A stretch of DNA of 64,000 nt, from contig NZ_AUGX01000001.1 in NCBI RefSeq assembly GCF_000422885.1, positions 125,238 to 189,237 of the forward strand. Direction: 5' to 3'. Source of the DNA: Ottowia thiooxydans DSM 14619. GTDB lineage: Bacteria; Pseudomonadota; Gammaproteobacteria; Burkholderiales; Burkholderiaceae_C. The stretch's first letter is position 1. Each line of letters opens with the position of its first letter. Shown here piece after piece: positions 1 to 9,300 of this stretch. A program made the position numbers and the translations under genes. A model generated the notes under the pieces. That model was not told the DNA's origin. It saw only the letters and a program-made list of their open reading frames with translations, and did not search any database.

Positions 1-339
1 GCGGTGAGCGACGGTGGCTACACCGTGACCGGCCCCATCTACACGGGCCAGCGATGCCAGATGGGGCGTGCGGTGTGCTTTGATATTGGAGCTGCGCAGA
101 TTGTCGTGACCGAGCAGACGCATGAGCCGTGGGACCTTGGCGTGTTCCATTGTGTGGGAATGGACCCCACGCAGTTCCGCTACCTCTTGCTCAAATCGCG
201 CATGTACTGCCGGCCAGTGTTTGTGCCACTCTCGGCAGGCTTGGTTGAGTGTGACAGCCCGGGCGTGACCACGTCTGACTACACACGCTTCACGTTTGAT
301 CATGTGAGCCGCCCGGTGTTTCCGCTGGACGTCATTTAA
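1..339 (+). CDS. MlrC-family (M81) metallopeptidase, C-terminal fragment
   Basis: The reading frame is open from the first base of the window, so this is the last 112 codons of a gene that begins upstream. The pattern matches the C-terminal domain of MlrC/M81 proteins, zinc enzymes first known from microcystin degradation. It has a 'vvvTeqthePWDLGVFHCVGMDP' type segment around residues 36-56, the 'LLLKSRMYCRPVF' block near residue 67 and the terminal 'RPVFPLDVI'. The metal-binding residues lie in the missing N-terminal half, so activity cannot be judged. In catabolic clusters such proteins are often amidases of unknown substrate. The following gene starts 426 bases later, so co-transcription is uncertain. 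Confidence 0.75.
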   Translation, partial: AVSDGGYTVTGPIYTGQRCQMGRAVCFDIGAAQIVVTEQTHEPWDLGVFHCVGMDPTQFRYLLLKSRMYCRPVFVPLSAGLVECDSPGVTTSDYTRFTFDHVSRPVFPLDVI

Positions 340-765
340 GGCGCCCACGCTTTCGATCGCGCAGGCCTCTTCCGGGGCTCTGCGAATGATCTTCCGTCCT
401 TGCGGTTCCGACGTGGTCTGATCCGCGGTGTCAGGCGTCTTTGTCGTTTCCAGCCTCTTGCATCCGTCATCCCCGGATGGCCGGCCCCGTGCGCAGGCGG
501 GAATTCCGATTTAAGAAGTGCCGCGCTCGCGGACTATCGGCCGCCTTTCACGCACGGCGAGGCCTACGGCGTACAGGCCTCATTCACGCCCCCCGGCAAA
601 ACTCGCCTTGCATACCATCCCGAAGCCAGCGCTCGGAATCCACTATGGGTTCTGCAGAGGATCCTTAAGCGTTGCTAATGAGTATTGCATCATTTCTAAT
701 TTGTCGCACCTTTTCTTTGACAGTAAAGTGACTCAACATTCACGGGGTTCAGAGGAGTTTGCTTC
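340..765. other. 426-base gap with no recognised gene
   Basis: Open frames here are short, overlap in several frames and resemble nothing I recognise. From about 680 to 735 the sequence becomes AT-rich, which would suit a promoter for the cupin gene at 766, but I could not fix -35 and -10 boxes. No convincing terminator for the upstream gene was seen. Confidence 0.4.
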
Positions 766-1356
766 ATGCTGCAAAGTGACACGCAGGAGTCTGGCGTTCA
801 TCAATCCATCAGCCTTATGAAGGGACACTTGAGCAAGCAAGGCTTGAACCGTGAGAGCCTCGCAGACGTGCTGGCATGCGTTGTAGAACTGGCTTCGCAC
901 AAGGACTGGTGGACCCACCCCCGCTACGCGGAACCAGAGGCGGGGGAAAATCAAGCGAGATATCTGATCAGCGAGGATGCTGATAGAGGGTTTGCCCTCT
1001 ACCTGAATGTCATGTTGCCGGGCAAGAAAATTGTTCCGCACAATCACACCACATGGGCCTGCATCGCTTCCGTTGAGGGCATCGAATACAACTATGTATA
1101 CGACCGAATTGATGATGACACTGTGCTCGGTAAAGGCGAAGTCAAGCAACGGGAATTGGTGATTGTTGAGCCTGGAACGGGCATCGCGCTGATGCCCGAT
1201 GACATTCATGCCGTTCAGATCCAGGGGACACAAGCCATTCGTCACCTGCACATGTACGGAAAAGCCCTGGAGATTCTGGACGAGCGGATTGCCTTCGACA
1301 CAGAGGCAGGCACCTACAAGGTCATGCCGCTCGGCGTCACCTCCAGGCGCGTCTGA
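766..1356 (+). CDS. Cysteine-dioxygenase-like cupin
   Basis: This 196-residue protein has the single-domain cupin layout of the cysteine dioxygenase / 3-mercaptopropionate dioxygenase superfamily. The metal-binding signature is visible as PHNHTTW (two His) near residue 91, a Glu about 15 residues later in 'VEGIEYNY', and a third His in 'MPDDIHAVQ' near residue 147. By family, such enzymes bind Fe(II) and add dioxygen to a thiol. The substrate is not evident here. The ATG is preceded by GAGG at about 6 bases' spacing. It lies just upstream of a polar amino acid importer in the same direction, separated by a 309-base gap with two hairpins. It could also be a non-thiol cupin of unknown function. 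Confidence 0.7.
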   Translation: MLQSDTQESGVHQSISLMKGHLSKQGLNRESLADVLACVVELASHKDWWTHPRYAEPEAGENQARYLISEDADRGFALYLNVMLPGKKIVPHNHTTWACIASVEGIEYNYVYDRIDDDTVLGKGEVKQRELVIVEPGTGIALMPDDIHAVQIQGTQAIRHLHMYGKALEILDERIAFDTEAGTYKVMPLGVTSRRV

Positions 1357-1665
1357 AGTGGGGCAACAAGGCAACCGCAAACGCGTTAATCACCGTATGC
1401 ATGCCTGGCGAACCTTGAGCGGCTGGTGTAGTACCCCGGCCACCGACGGTCGCACCCTTGTTCACCGTGGTGGCCGAGCGGTATCAAACATGCCTGCGCT
1501 CCGCAAACTTACCTGCGATCTCCTGCACAGCCAGGAGCCTGCCGGCTATTCGCAGCCGGCAATTGCCAAATCCAACAGTTTCCCGGAGGTGCGAGCAGGT
1601 TTCACGCGCTGGATGACTACCGATAGATCCCCTTGGTTCGACAGACACTTATATAAGGAGCTTTC
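1357..1665. promoter_or_regulatory. Leader region ahead of the amino acid ABC operon
   Basis: This 309-base gap holds no supported gene. It contains two adjacent perfect hairpins (annotated separately) and ends with TATATAAGGAG, giving a strong ribosome binding site (AAGGAG) for the gene at 1666. A promoter or leader RNA controlling the transporter is plausible, but no known riboswitch class was recognised. Confidence 0.35.
1520..1561. repeat. Two adjacent perfect hairpins
   Basis: CTCCTG (1520-1525) pairs with CAGGAG (1532-1537) across a 6-base loop. TGCCGGCT (1540-1547) pairs with AGCCGGCA (1554-1561), also across a 6-base loop. No T-run follows, so a classical intrinsic terminator is unlikely. 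They may act as a protein binding site, a pause or attenuator, or stabilise the 3' end of the cupin mRNA. Confidence 0.5.
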
Positions 1666-2499
1666 ATGATCAGATTCTTTGCATCAGCATCTCTCGCAGC
1701 GCTGACGGTCTTGGCTTCCACGTCGGCAATGGCCGGCAAGGTCATGGACAAGATCAATGAGCGAGGCCAACTTGCGGCGTGCATCAAGCTCGACTACCGA
1801 CCTTTCGGCTATCGCGCACCCAATGGCGATCAAGTGGGACTGGAGCATGATCTGGTGGCGGATCTGGCAAAGCGGCTGGGACAGAAGTTCAACAAACCCA
1901 TTTCCGTTGAAAAAATCTCCGTGATTGCGGCCAATCGCGTTCAGTTTGTGCAGCAAGGCAAATGCGATGTGCTTATTGGCACCATGACAGATAACGCTGA
2001 CCGCAGAAAGGTCATCAATATTGTTCAGCCAAACTATTACTCATCAGGCATCACAGTAATTGCTCGGAAATCGACTCCTATCAAGACGTGGGACGACATC
2101 CGGGGGAAAAAGCTTTGCGTCAGCCAAGGTGCCTTCTGGAACAAAGAGTATCAACGCCGCTACGATCTTGATTTGCAAGCTTTCGCAGGGATCGCTGAAG
2201 CGGGCCAAGCCTTGCAGGACGGTCGCTGCATTGGCAATCTGACGGACGACGCCCTCGCAGCCTCCCGCCTGCTGGACACCGCCATGTGGGGTGATTTCGA
2301 GATCAAGCTGCCGGTTCAGGACCGTGAGCCCTGGGGTGTTGCCACTCAATACGGCGATGACGAGTTCGCTGGCTTTCTTTCCTCCACCATCACGGCCTGG
2401 CACCGGGAAGGCATCCTGATGGCCCTGGAGAAAAAGTGGGAGCTGCAGCCCACGGCCTTCGTCAAGGAAATGCAGGAAAAGTATAAGAACGCGAAGTAA
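1666..2499 (+). CDS. Amino acid ABC transporter, periplasmic binding protein
   Basis: This 277-residue protein is a family 3 (polar amino acid) solute-binding protein. Residues 1-23 form a Sec signal peptide ending in STSAMA. The mature chain opens with 'KINERGQLAACIKLDYRPFGYR', the usual start of this family, followed by 'GLEHDLVADLAKRLG' near residue 58 and 'RVQFVQQGKCDVLIGTMTDN' near residue 91. It should bind an amino acid or amine in the periplasm and hand it to the two permeases and ATPase encoded next. Position just upstream of a sarcosine-oxidase-type operon suggests an N-methylated or secondary amino acid as ligand. That is inference from context only. Confidence 0.9.
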   Translation: MIRFFASASLAALTVLASTSAMAGKVMDKINERGQLAACIKLDYRPFGYRAPNGDQVGLEHDLVADLAKRLGQKFNKPISVEKISVIAANRVQFVQQGKCDVLIGTMTDNADRRKVINIVQPNYYSSGITVIARKSTPIKTWDDIRGKKLCVSQGAFWNKEYQRRYDLDLQAFAGIAEAGQALQDGRCIGNLTDDALAASRLLDTAMWGDFEIKLPVQDREPWGVATQYGDDEFAGFLSSTITAWHREGILMALEKKWELQPTAFVKEMQEKYKNAK

Positions 2500-2528
2500 G
2501 TTTCGCTAAGCCTTCTCGGTCAATCTGA

Positions 2529-3284
2529 ATGGAACTTCTTGCGCCAATTCAGCGGTGGTTCTTGCGCCTGTACGAGACCACCGGCGTTAATCTGACCATC
2601 TTCTACGACTCGTGGGATGGTGCTCGTTATGTGGAAGGCATTGGCTACACGCTGATGCTTGCCACGCTCTCAATTCTGATTTCGCTCGTGCTGGGCATCG
2701 TCGGGGCTGGGATGCAGATGTCGCGTTGGCGAGCGGTTCGGGCGGTGGTTTATGCCTACGTTCAGATTTTTCGCAACACGCCTCCTTTGGCGCAGCTCTA
2801 CTTCCTCTACTTTGGAATAGGTTCGCTAATGCCCAGGGTCGCCAATGCTTCTGGCGTAGCGGAGCCTATGCTCAACGGCGTTCACTGGGCAATCATCTCC
2901 TTATCCTTGTTCGCAGGTGCGTTCAATGTGGAGATATTCAGATCTGGCATAGAAGCCGTACCTCACTCTACGGTGGAGGCCACCAAGTCTCTCGGCTACA
3001 GCCGGATTGCGGCCTATCGTCACGTGATTTTCCCCCTGGCCTTGCGCATTTGCCTTCCATCGCTTGGAAACAATCTCGTGAACCTGGTCAAAACCACCTC
3101 CATTGCGTATGCGATCGCGGTCCCTGAGGTTTTGTACGTCGCCAATCAAATTTGGACGGACAACTTGAACGTCACGGAGATGATGAATGTGGTGCTAGTT
3201 ACTTATCTCACACTGGTCGGTTTCTTCGTGTTGCTTTTCAAGCGGTGGGAACGTTGGCTCCGCATACCGGGGCACTCTGTATGA
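2529..3284 (+). CDS. Amino acid ABC transporter permease 1
   Basis: This 251-residue inner membrane protein belongs to the HisM/GltJ permease family. Hydrophobic helices are visible from about residues 38-60, in the 90s, at 115-140 and in the C-terminal third. The EAA loop that docks the ATPase is seen as 'EATKSLGYSRIAAYRHVIFPLALR' around residue 155. It starts 29 bases after the binding-protein gene, and its stop codon overlaps the start of the second permease, so the four genes form one transcription unit. It probably forms a heterodimer with the next gene product. Confidence 0.9.
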   Translation: MELLAPIQRWFLRLYETTGVNLTIFYDSWDGARYVEGIGYTLMLATLSILISLVLGIVGAGMQMSRWRAVRAVVYAYVQIFRNTPPLAQLYFLYFGIGSLMPRVANASGVAEPMLNGVHWAIISLSLFAGAFNVEIFRSGIEAVPHSTVEATKSLGYSRIAAYRHVIFPLALRICLPSLGNNLVNLVKTTSIAYAIAVPEVLYVANQIWTDNLNVTEMMNVVLVTYLTLVGFFVLLFKRWERWLRIPGHSV

Positions 3285-4093
3285 GAGGCATGCACTCTAA
3301 TCCCGGTGCCGGTACAAACCTGCGCTACGCCGTGCTGATCGCGGTGTCGTTTCTTTTGTTCAGCGGTTCTCTTTGGGCGCAAACACAACCTCAAGCCATA
3401 GACCCCGACCGCCAGAGCGTGCTGAGCGTCATGTGGAAGTGGACGCCCATGCTCTTTGAGGGTTTTCAACTGAACCTGCTCATGAGTGCGCTGGCCATGA
3501 TTGGTGGCACCGTGGTGGGCGTTTTTCTAGGGCTCGCGCAGGTCTCACTGCTGGGGCCTGTGAAACGCTCTGCGAGTCTGCTGACTCAGATTCTGCGCAA
3601 TGCGCCGTGGCTGGTAGCGATCTTCTATTCCATGTACATGCTTCCTTACGAGGTTCACGTAGGCGGTGTTCTCATAAAGATTCCCGATTGGCTGAAAGCC
3701 ACATTCGGTTTTTCTCTGCCGGTGATCGCCAACGTTTCAGAAATTGTGCGTGGGGGAATTTCATCGATTCCGGTCCAGCAGTGGGAGGCGGCCCGGTCAT
3801 TGGCCTTCACCCGCCGGCAAACGCTCTGGATGATCGTGCTTCCTCAGTGCGCCAAACGCATGCTTCCGCCGTGGATGAACCTGTATTCGATTCTCACGAT
3901 GGCTACGGTGCTCGCCAACGTGGTGGGCGTCTCTGAAGCCATGACGATGACCCGAGAAATCCTGGCTTCGGAGCGGCGTTCGGATCTTTTGCTTCCAATG
4001 TATGGATACATCCTGGTCTGGTTTTTTATCTACATCTTCCCGATCAGCCGGCTCACGCTATGGCTTGAACGCAAGTGGGCATTTAAGGAGTAA
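3281..4093 (+). CDS. Amino acid ABC transporter permease 2
   Basis: This is the second membrane subunit (270 residues). I chose the ATG at 3281 because it overlaps the TGA of the preceding permease, which is typical translational coupling. An ATG nine bases later is also possible. The N-terminus has a hydrophobic stretch ending in 'LFSGSLWAQTQPQA', followed by the permease core with 'NAPWLVAIFYSMYMLPYE'. The EAA-type loop reads 'EAARSLAFTRRQTLWMIVLPQCAKR'. The extended N-terminal region before the core, about 45 residues with a signal-peptide-like end, is somewhat longer than in minimal family members. Confidence 0.88.
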   Translation: MRGMHSNPGAGTNLRYAVLIAVSFLLFSGSLWAQTQPQAIDPDRQSVLSVMWKWTPMLFEGFQLNLLMSALAMIGGTVVGVFLGLAQVSLLGPVKRSASLLTQILRNAPWLVAIFYSMYMLPYEVHVGGVLIKIPDWLKATFGFSLPVIANVSEIVRGGISSIPVQQWEAARSLAFTRRQTLWMIVLPQCAKRMLPPWMNLYSILTMATVLANVVGVSEAMTMTREILASERRSDLLLPMYGYILVWFFIYIFPISRLTLWLERKWAFKE

Positions 4094-4095
4094 AC

Positions 4096-4842
4096 GTGGC
4101 GAAGCAATTGGGTGATCTCCAAGTCATTGTTGACAACGTATGCAAGTCCTTTGGCAGCAACGCGGTGTTGAAGAACATTTCACTGTCCGTGCGCCATTCG
4201 GAGGTTGTTTGCATCATCGGCCCGTCTGGTTCTGGCAAATCCACGCTCCTGCGCTGCATCAATGCATTGATTCCCATCGATAGCGGCACTATCAAGGTGG
4301 CGGGCATTGAGGTGAATGATCCCAAGCTGGATGAACTTGCGCTCCGCCGCAACGTGGGAATGGTCTTCCAGAGCTACAACCTGTTCCCACACAAGACGGC
4401 ACTTGAGAACGTGATGATGGCGCCCATTCATGTGCTGAAGCAGGATAAGGCCAAGGTGGAGGCGGTGGCGCTCGCGCTACTAAAGCGTGTTCGACTTAGT
4501 GGCAAGGAAAACCACTATCCCGGCCAACTCTCGGGAGGGCAGCAGCAAAGGGTGGCTATTGCGCGAAGCCTGGCCATGTCTCCCCAAGTCATGATGTTCG
4601 ATGAAGTCACCGCTGCCTTGGACCCTGAAACGGTCAAGGAGGTGCTGGTCACGATACGGGATCTCGCTGATGAAGGCATGACCTGCATTCTGGTCACTCA
4701 TGAAATGGGATTTGCTCGCGAAGTGGCTGATTCGATTCATTTCACCGACCACGGTCGCATTGTGGAGTCAGGCCATCCGAAGGAGTTCTTCAACAACCCG
4801 AAAGACCCGCGTACGCAGGAGTTTTTGAGGCAAGTTCTTTAA
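4096..4842 (+). CDS. Amino acid ABC transporter ATP-binding protein (GlnQ type)
   Basis: This 248-residue ATPase powers the importer encoded just upstream. Walker A reads GPSGSGKSTLLRC (about residue 38), the Q-loop lies in 'VGMVFQSYNLFPH', the signature is LSGGQQQRVAIARS and Walker B is MMFDEVTAALDPE. A conserved His follows in 'CILVTHEMGFAREVAD'. Length and motif wording match the polar amino acid (PAAT) family. The start codon is GTG at 4096, only two bases after the preceding stop, with GGAG (4086-4089) as ribosome binding site. It ends the transporter part of the operon. The oxidase genes start 21 bases on. Confidence 0.93.
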   Translation: MAKQLGDLQVIVDNVCKSFGSNAVLKNISLSVRHSEVVCIIGPSGSGKSTLLRCINALIPIDSGTIKVAGIEVNDPKLDELALRRNVGMVFQSYNLFPHKTALENVMMAPIHVLKQDKAKVEAVALALLKRVRLSGKENHYPGQLSGGQQQRVAIARSLAMSPQVMMFDEVTAALDPETVKEVLVTIRDLADEGMTCILVTHEMGFAREVADSIHFTDHGRIVESGHPKEFFNNPKDPRTQEFLRQVL

Positions 4843-4863
4843 GAACACGTTCTAAGGTGGCTC

Positions 4864-6117
4864 ATGCGTTACAGTGCGCTCTCTTTACTCGCGCAGGGGC
4901 TGAAGCGCAGCCCTGAATGGCAACCGGCCTGGCGCCAGCCTACCCCGAATAGTCGCTACGACGTGGTCATCATAGGGGGCGGTGGGCATGGGTTAGCCAC
5001 CGCGTTCTATCTCGCAAAAAACCACGGGATCAAGCGTATCGCCGTGCTTGAAAAAGGGTGGTTAGGTGGTGGCAACACTGGCAGAAACACCACCATCATC
5101 CGCTCCAATTACGCCCTGCGAGCCAATGCCCACTTCTATGAACACTCACTAAAGCTGTGGGAGCGTCTCAGCGAAGAGCTGAACTTCAACGTGATGTTCA
5201 GTCAACGCGGCGTGATCAATCTGGTGCACTCGTCCAACGAACGCGAAAACTGGGTGAGGCGGTACAACTCGATGAGGCTGCGGGGAATTGACGCAGAAGT
5301 TCTGGGCACTGATGCCCTTAAAGAGCGCGTTCCCGGCCTGGACCTCGCGGGCGATGGCCGCTACCCTGTGGTTGGAGCAGTCGTTCAGCCACGCGGCGGC
5401 ACGGCGCGCCATGATGCCGTTGCCTGGGGATATGCGCGGGCTGCCGATGCTGAAGGCGTAGACATCATTCAAAACTGCGAGGTACTCGGCATCGCTATCG
5501 AAAGCGGCAAAGTTCGTGGAGTAGAAACCTCCCTGGGGTATATAGAGACAGCAAGACTTGGTTGTTGTGTCGCGGGGCACTCAAGCCGCGTTGCTGCGAT
5601 GGCCGGCCTTCGTCTACCCGTAGAGACCCATTTACTTCAGGCCGCAGTTACGGAACCAGTGGAGCCCATGATCGACCAGGTGGTGTCGACCGGCGCCTGG
5701 CGCGTTTATGTCAGCCAGACAGATAAGGGCGAGATCTTGATGGGAGGCAGGCTTGATGGCTACAACTCCTATTCCCAACGAGGAAGCCTGCCAGCACTGG
5801 AGGAGGTGCTTGGTGGTGCCGTGGCGCTATTTCCCAAGCTGGCCGGCGCACGCTTGATGCGCTCGTGGGCTGGTGCGGTCGATATGTCGATGGACGGTAG
5901 CCCGATCATCTCGAAAACGCCTGTCTCGGGCTTTTACTTCAATGGGGGGTGGTGCTATGGCGGCTTCAAAGCAACGCCAGCCTCCGGATATTGCTTTGCC
6001 CACATGATCGCCAATGACGAGCCACACCCGCTGAATGTGGAGCACTCGCTTGATCGCTTCAGGACCGGGCGCTTGCTCAATGAGCGCGGCGCCGGCCCTC
6101 AATCTAACGCGCATTGA
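4864..6117 (+). CDS. soxB: Sarcosine oxidase-type beta subunit
   Basis: This 417-residue FAD-dependent subunit matches heterotetrameric sarcosine oxidase beta along its whole length. It begins RYSALSLLAQGLKRSPEWQ, as in SoxB. The dinucleotide fold VVIIGGGGHGLATAFYLA follows at residues 34-51, then GGGNTGRNTTIIRSNY at about 68-83. The motif RGGTARHDAVAWG contains His183, which by homology covalently carries FMN in the characterised enzymes. The beta subunit holds the amine-oxidation site. In known enzymes the methyl group passes as an iminium to folate on the alpha subunit. The true substrate could be sarcosine, dimethylglycine, N-methylproline or another secondary amine. Confidence 0.92.
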   Translation: MRYSALSLLAQGLKRSPEWQPAWRQPTPNSRYDVVIIGGGGHGLATAFYLAKNHGIKRIAVLEKGWLGGGNTGRNTTIIRSNYALRANAHFYEHSLKLWERLSEELNFNVMFSQRGVINLVHSSNERENWVRRYNSMRLRGIDAEVLGTDALKERVPGLDLAGDGRYPVVGAVVQPRGGTARHDAVAWGYARAADAEGVDIIQNCEVLGIAIESGKVRGVETSLGYIETARLGCCVAGHSSRVAAMAGLRLPVETHLLQAAVTEPVEPMIDQVVSTGAWRVYVSQTDKGEILMGGRLDGYNSYSQRGSLPALEEVLGGAVALFPKLAGARLMRSWAGAVDMSMDGSPIISKTPVSGFYFNGGWCYGGFKATPASGYCFAHMIANDEPHPLNVEHSLDRFRTGRLLNERGAGPQSNAH

Positions 6118-6124
6118 TCTCAAG

Positions 6125-6397
6125 ATGCAGCTCATACCTTGCCCGTGGTGCGGCCCCCGCAACGAGAATGAATTCATATACCAAGGCGATGCAACTGTCC
6201 TCAGACCTCCGGACCCAGGCGCTGTGAGTGACGAAGAGTGGACTTCGTATCTCTACCTCAGAGACAACCCTCGCGGTTTGCATAGAGAGCATTGGAATCA
6301 CCGCTACGGTTGCCGTCAGTGGCTCGAGCTTGAGCGCAATACGCTGGATCACACGATAGCTTCAACCCCGATCGTTACGCCGAAGGAGACGCCTTGA
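6125..6397 (+). CDS. soxD: Sarcosine oxidase-type delta subunit (zinc protein)
   Basis: This small 90-residue subunit is too short to stand out by length, but its zinc ligands are all present. Cys6 and Cys9 lie in MQLIPCPWCG, with His59 and Cys63 in HWNHRYGCRQW, the same positions as in characterised delta subunits. The start at 6125 was chosen because it puts the CPxCG motif at the N-terminus as in the family. It follows soxB by 7 bases and its TGA overlaps the TTG start of soxA, so translation is coupled. The delta subunit helps assemble the alpha-beta complex. Confidence 0.9.
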   Translation: MQLIPCPWCGPRNENEFIYQGDATVLRPPDPGAVSDEEWTSYLYLRDNPRGLHREHWNHRYGCRQWLELERNTLDHTIASTPIVTPKETP

Positions 6398-9300
6398 CTC
6401 AGCTATGGCGCGTGGAAGGTGAGGGCCTCATTGATAGGCAGGCACCTCTGAACTTCAAGTTCAACGGTCGCACCTATCAAGGATTCGAAGGCGACACCTT
6501 GGCTTCCGGCTTGCTGGCCAACGGCGTTCGGCTGTTAGGCCGAAGCTTCAAATACCACCGCCCACGCGGAATCATGGCCCACGGTTCGGAAGAACCCAAC
6601 GCGCTGGTTCGCCTGATGGATCGCTCTGGTGGTGGCAAGCCCAGCGCCAGAGCCACTTTGGTGAAGCTTCACGAAGGACTTGAGGTGCAAAGCCAGCACC
6701 ATTGGCCTACCCTGGAGTTTGACGTTGGCGTGGTCAACAATTGGCTGGGGCGTTTTCTAGGAGCAGGGTTCTACTACAAGACCTTTATGTGGCCACGCCG
6801 TTGGTGGCCCAGCTACGAACACATACTCAGGAAAGCCGCTGGCTTGGGCGCGCCTCCAACATCGCAAGAGAACGCCACCGCCTCACAGCAAAACGTGCAT
6901 ATTGACGTTCTTATCGCAGGCGGAGGGCCCGCCGGACTAGCTGCGGCGCTTGCCGCGGGGCGTACAGGCGCCACTGTCATTCTTGCCGACGATGGTCTTT
7001 CCCTCGGCGGGAGCCTGCTCGACACGCCGATGAACATCGCAGCGGGATCGACCACGAACTGGCTCACCACGACGCTTCATGAGTTAGGGCAGTTGAAAAA
7101 TGTTCAACTGATGCCGCGTACCGTGGTCACCGGGTATTACGACCATGAATACCTGACAATGGTTCAGGCAGCAGACACTGCTGGCACGAACGCCAAGAAC
7201 GCCTCGGAAGCAGCGCAGGTGTATTGGAAAGTCCGCGCCTCGCAGGTGGTATTTGCCACTGGATCCATAGAGCGCCCACTTGTTTTCCCAGGCAATGATC
7301 GCCCCGGGGTCATGCTGGTGGCTTCCGTCGCCAGCTACTTGCATAGGTACCGAGTATTGTGCGGCCGAGAGGTTGTTCTCTACACCAATAACGACAGCGC
7401 GTACGGCTTGGCCACCGCATTGCAGGATGCTGGGGCAAGCATTCGCCTTATCGTCGATGCTCGAGCGACTCTTAGCCCGTGCGGGCAGGCGCTGTTGTCT
7501 AAGGGAGTGCGCGTGGTTGCGGGCGCGCGAATTTTAGGTACCCGTGGAAGCACGGCGATCAGTGGCATCCAATGGGAAGGCGCGGGGGGAGATTCCGGTA
7601 CAACGGCTTGCGATCTACTGGCTGTATCTGGTGGATGGACGCCGCGGGTTCATCTTTTCTCGCAAGCACGTGGCACGCTGCGTTATGCGCCGGAACTGGC
7701 TGGTTTCGTTCCCAATGTGCATGGAGGGCGGAATCACAGCGCTGGGGCATGCAATGGCCAGTTTGATACGGCTGAATGCATAGGTGAGGGCGTAAAGGCT
7801 GGTTTGGCAGCGAGCAGAGCATCTGGGTACGAATGCGTGCCAGAGATTGAGAAGATGCTCATGGCTGGATCGTCTTTGAAGTTCACAGGCCTGGCGGATG
7901 GTCAGAACACCTGGCTTGGAATTGAAGGTGTTGAGCAACTCAAGGGGCGCGAAAAGGCGTTTGTTGACTTCCAAAACGATGTCACGGTAGATGACGTTCT
8001 GCAAGCAGCCCGCGAGGGGTACAAATCCGTAGAGCACCTTAAACGTTACACCACCTTGGGCATGGGCACCGATCAAGGAAAGCTCAGCAACCTTAACGGT
8101 CTTGAGATCTTGGCTAGGCAGCTGGGACAAACCCCGGGCCAGACCGGAACCACTACTTTTCGCCCACCTTATGTGCCCATTGACATGGCCACGGTGGCCG
8201 GGCCCACACTCAGCCACCCGGCTCATCCGGTTCGGCGCCTGGCCACGCATGATTGGCAGGTCCAGAACGGCGCGTTCTTCACGCAATCAGCTCCCTGGTT
8301 ACGACCTCAGTTTTACCGTCAGGCAGGAGAAACTGACCTGCAAGCAGTGAACAGAGAAGTGAATGCCGTACGCAATGGAGTTGGATTGATAGATGTTTCC
8401 CCACTGGGTAAGGTTGAACTGCATGGCCCGGATGTCATTGAGCTTTTAAACCGGATTTATGCCAATCGTTGGGACAAACTGGCTGTGGGCCGGGCCAAGT
8501 TTGGTGTGATTTTGCGGGAAGACGGAATGGTTTTGGATGACAGCGTGGTGGCCCGCATCGGTGAGTTCCACTATGTCATGAGCACCAGTACCGCGCACAG
8601 CAAAACCGTGCCGGAACACATCGCCTACTGCATGCAGACCATGTGGCCGCACCTTCGAGTGTGCGTGACGCCGGTAAGCGAGCAATGGGCTACCTTTGCG
8701 CTCGCTGGCCAAAGCGCGCGCGCGGTTCTCGAGAAACTCGACTCTGATATTGATTTCTCAGCCAAGGCGATGCCGCATATGTCGACTCGGCTCGGGCGGT
8801 TGTTGGATATCAAGACACGAATCACCCGGATGAGTTTCAGCGGAGAGCTGTCCTACGAAATCAGTGTGCCGGCTGCTGACGCGATGCGCCTGTGGACTGC
8901 CTTGATCGATGCGGGCACGCCTTTGGGCTTGGCTGTCTATGGCACTGAAGCGATGGGGGTCCTGCGTATCGAGAAAGGGCATTTCGTGGTGGGCCGTGAG
9001 GCCACCGGAACGGCCACGCTGGATGACCTCGGTCTTGGCGGGCTCCTGGATCGCAGCAAGGATTGCATCGGGATGCGTTCATTGGCCCTTCCTGCGCACA
9101 CGGATTCAGATCGTCTGCAGTTGGTGGGTGCGCAATGCGTGGATCCCAATGCCAAGCTCCCACCAGGCGCGCACATTGTGGCGAGCGATCAGCTGGCTGT
9201 TCAGGAGTCGCTGGGTTATCTGACCTCGCAATGCTTCAGCCCTACCTTGGGTCGATCCATAGGCTTGGCCATGGTGCAAGCCGGACGCAGCCAGATTGGG

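Noticed and set aside
400..820. Small genes in three plus-strand frames after the MlrC end
   Set aside because: Overlapping frames, Arg/Pro-rich composition, no ribosome binding sites and no family resemblance.
1467..1520. tRNA-Ser/Leu-like D-arm (TGGCCGAGCGGT)
   Set aside because: No acceptor stem pairing, no anticodon arm and no TPsiC loop at the right distance. A GGTTCGA about 170 bases on is too far.
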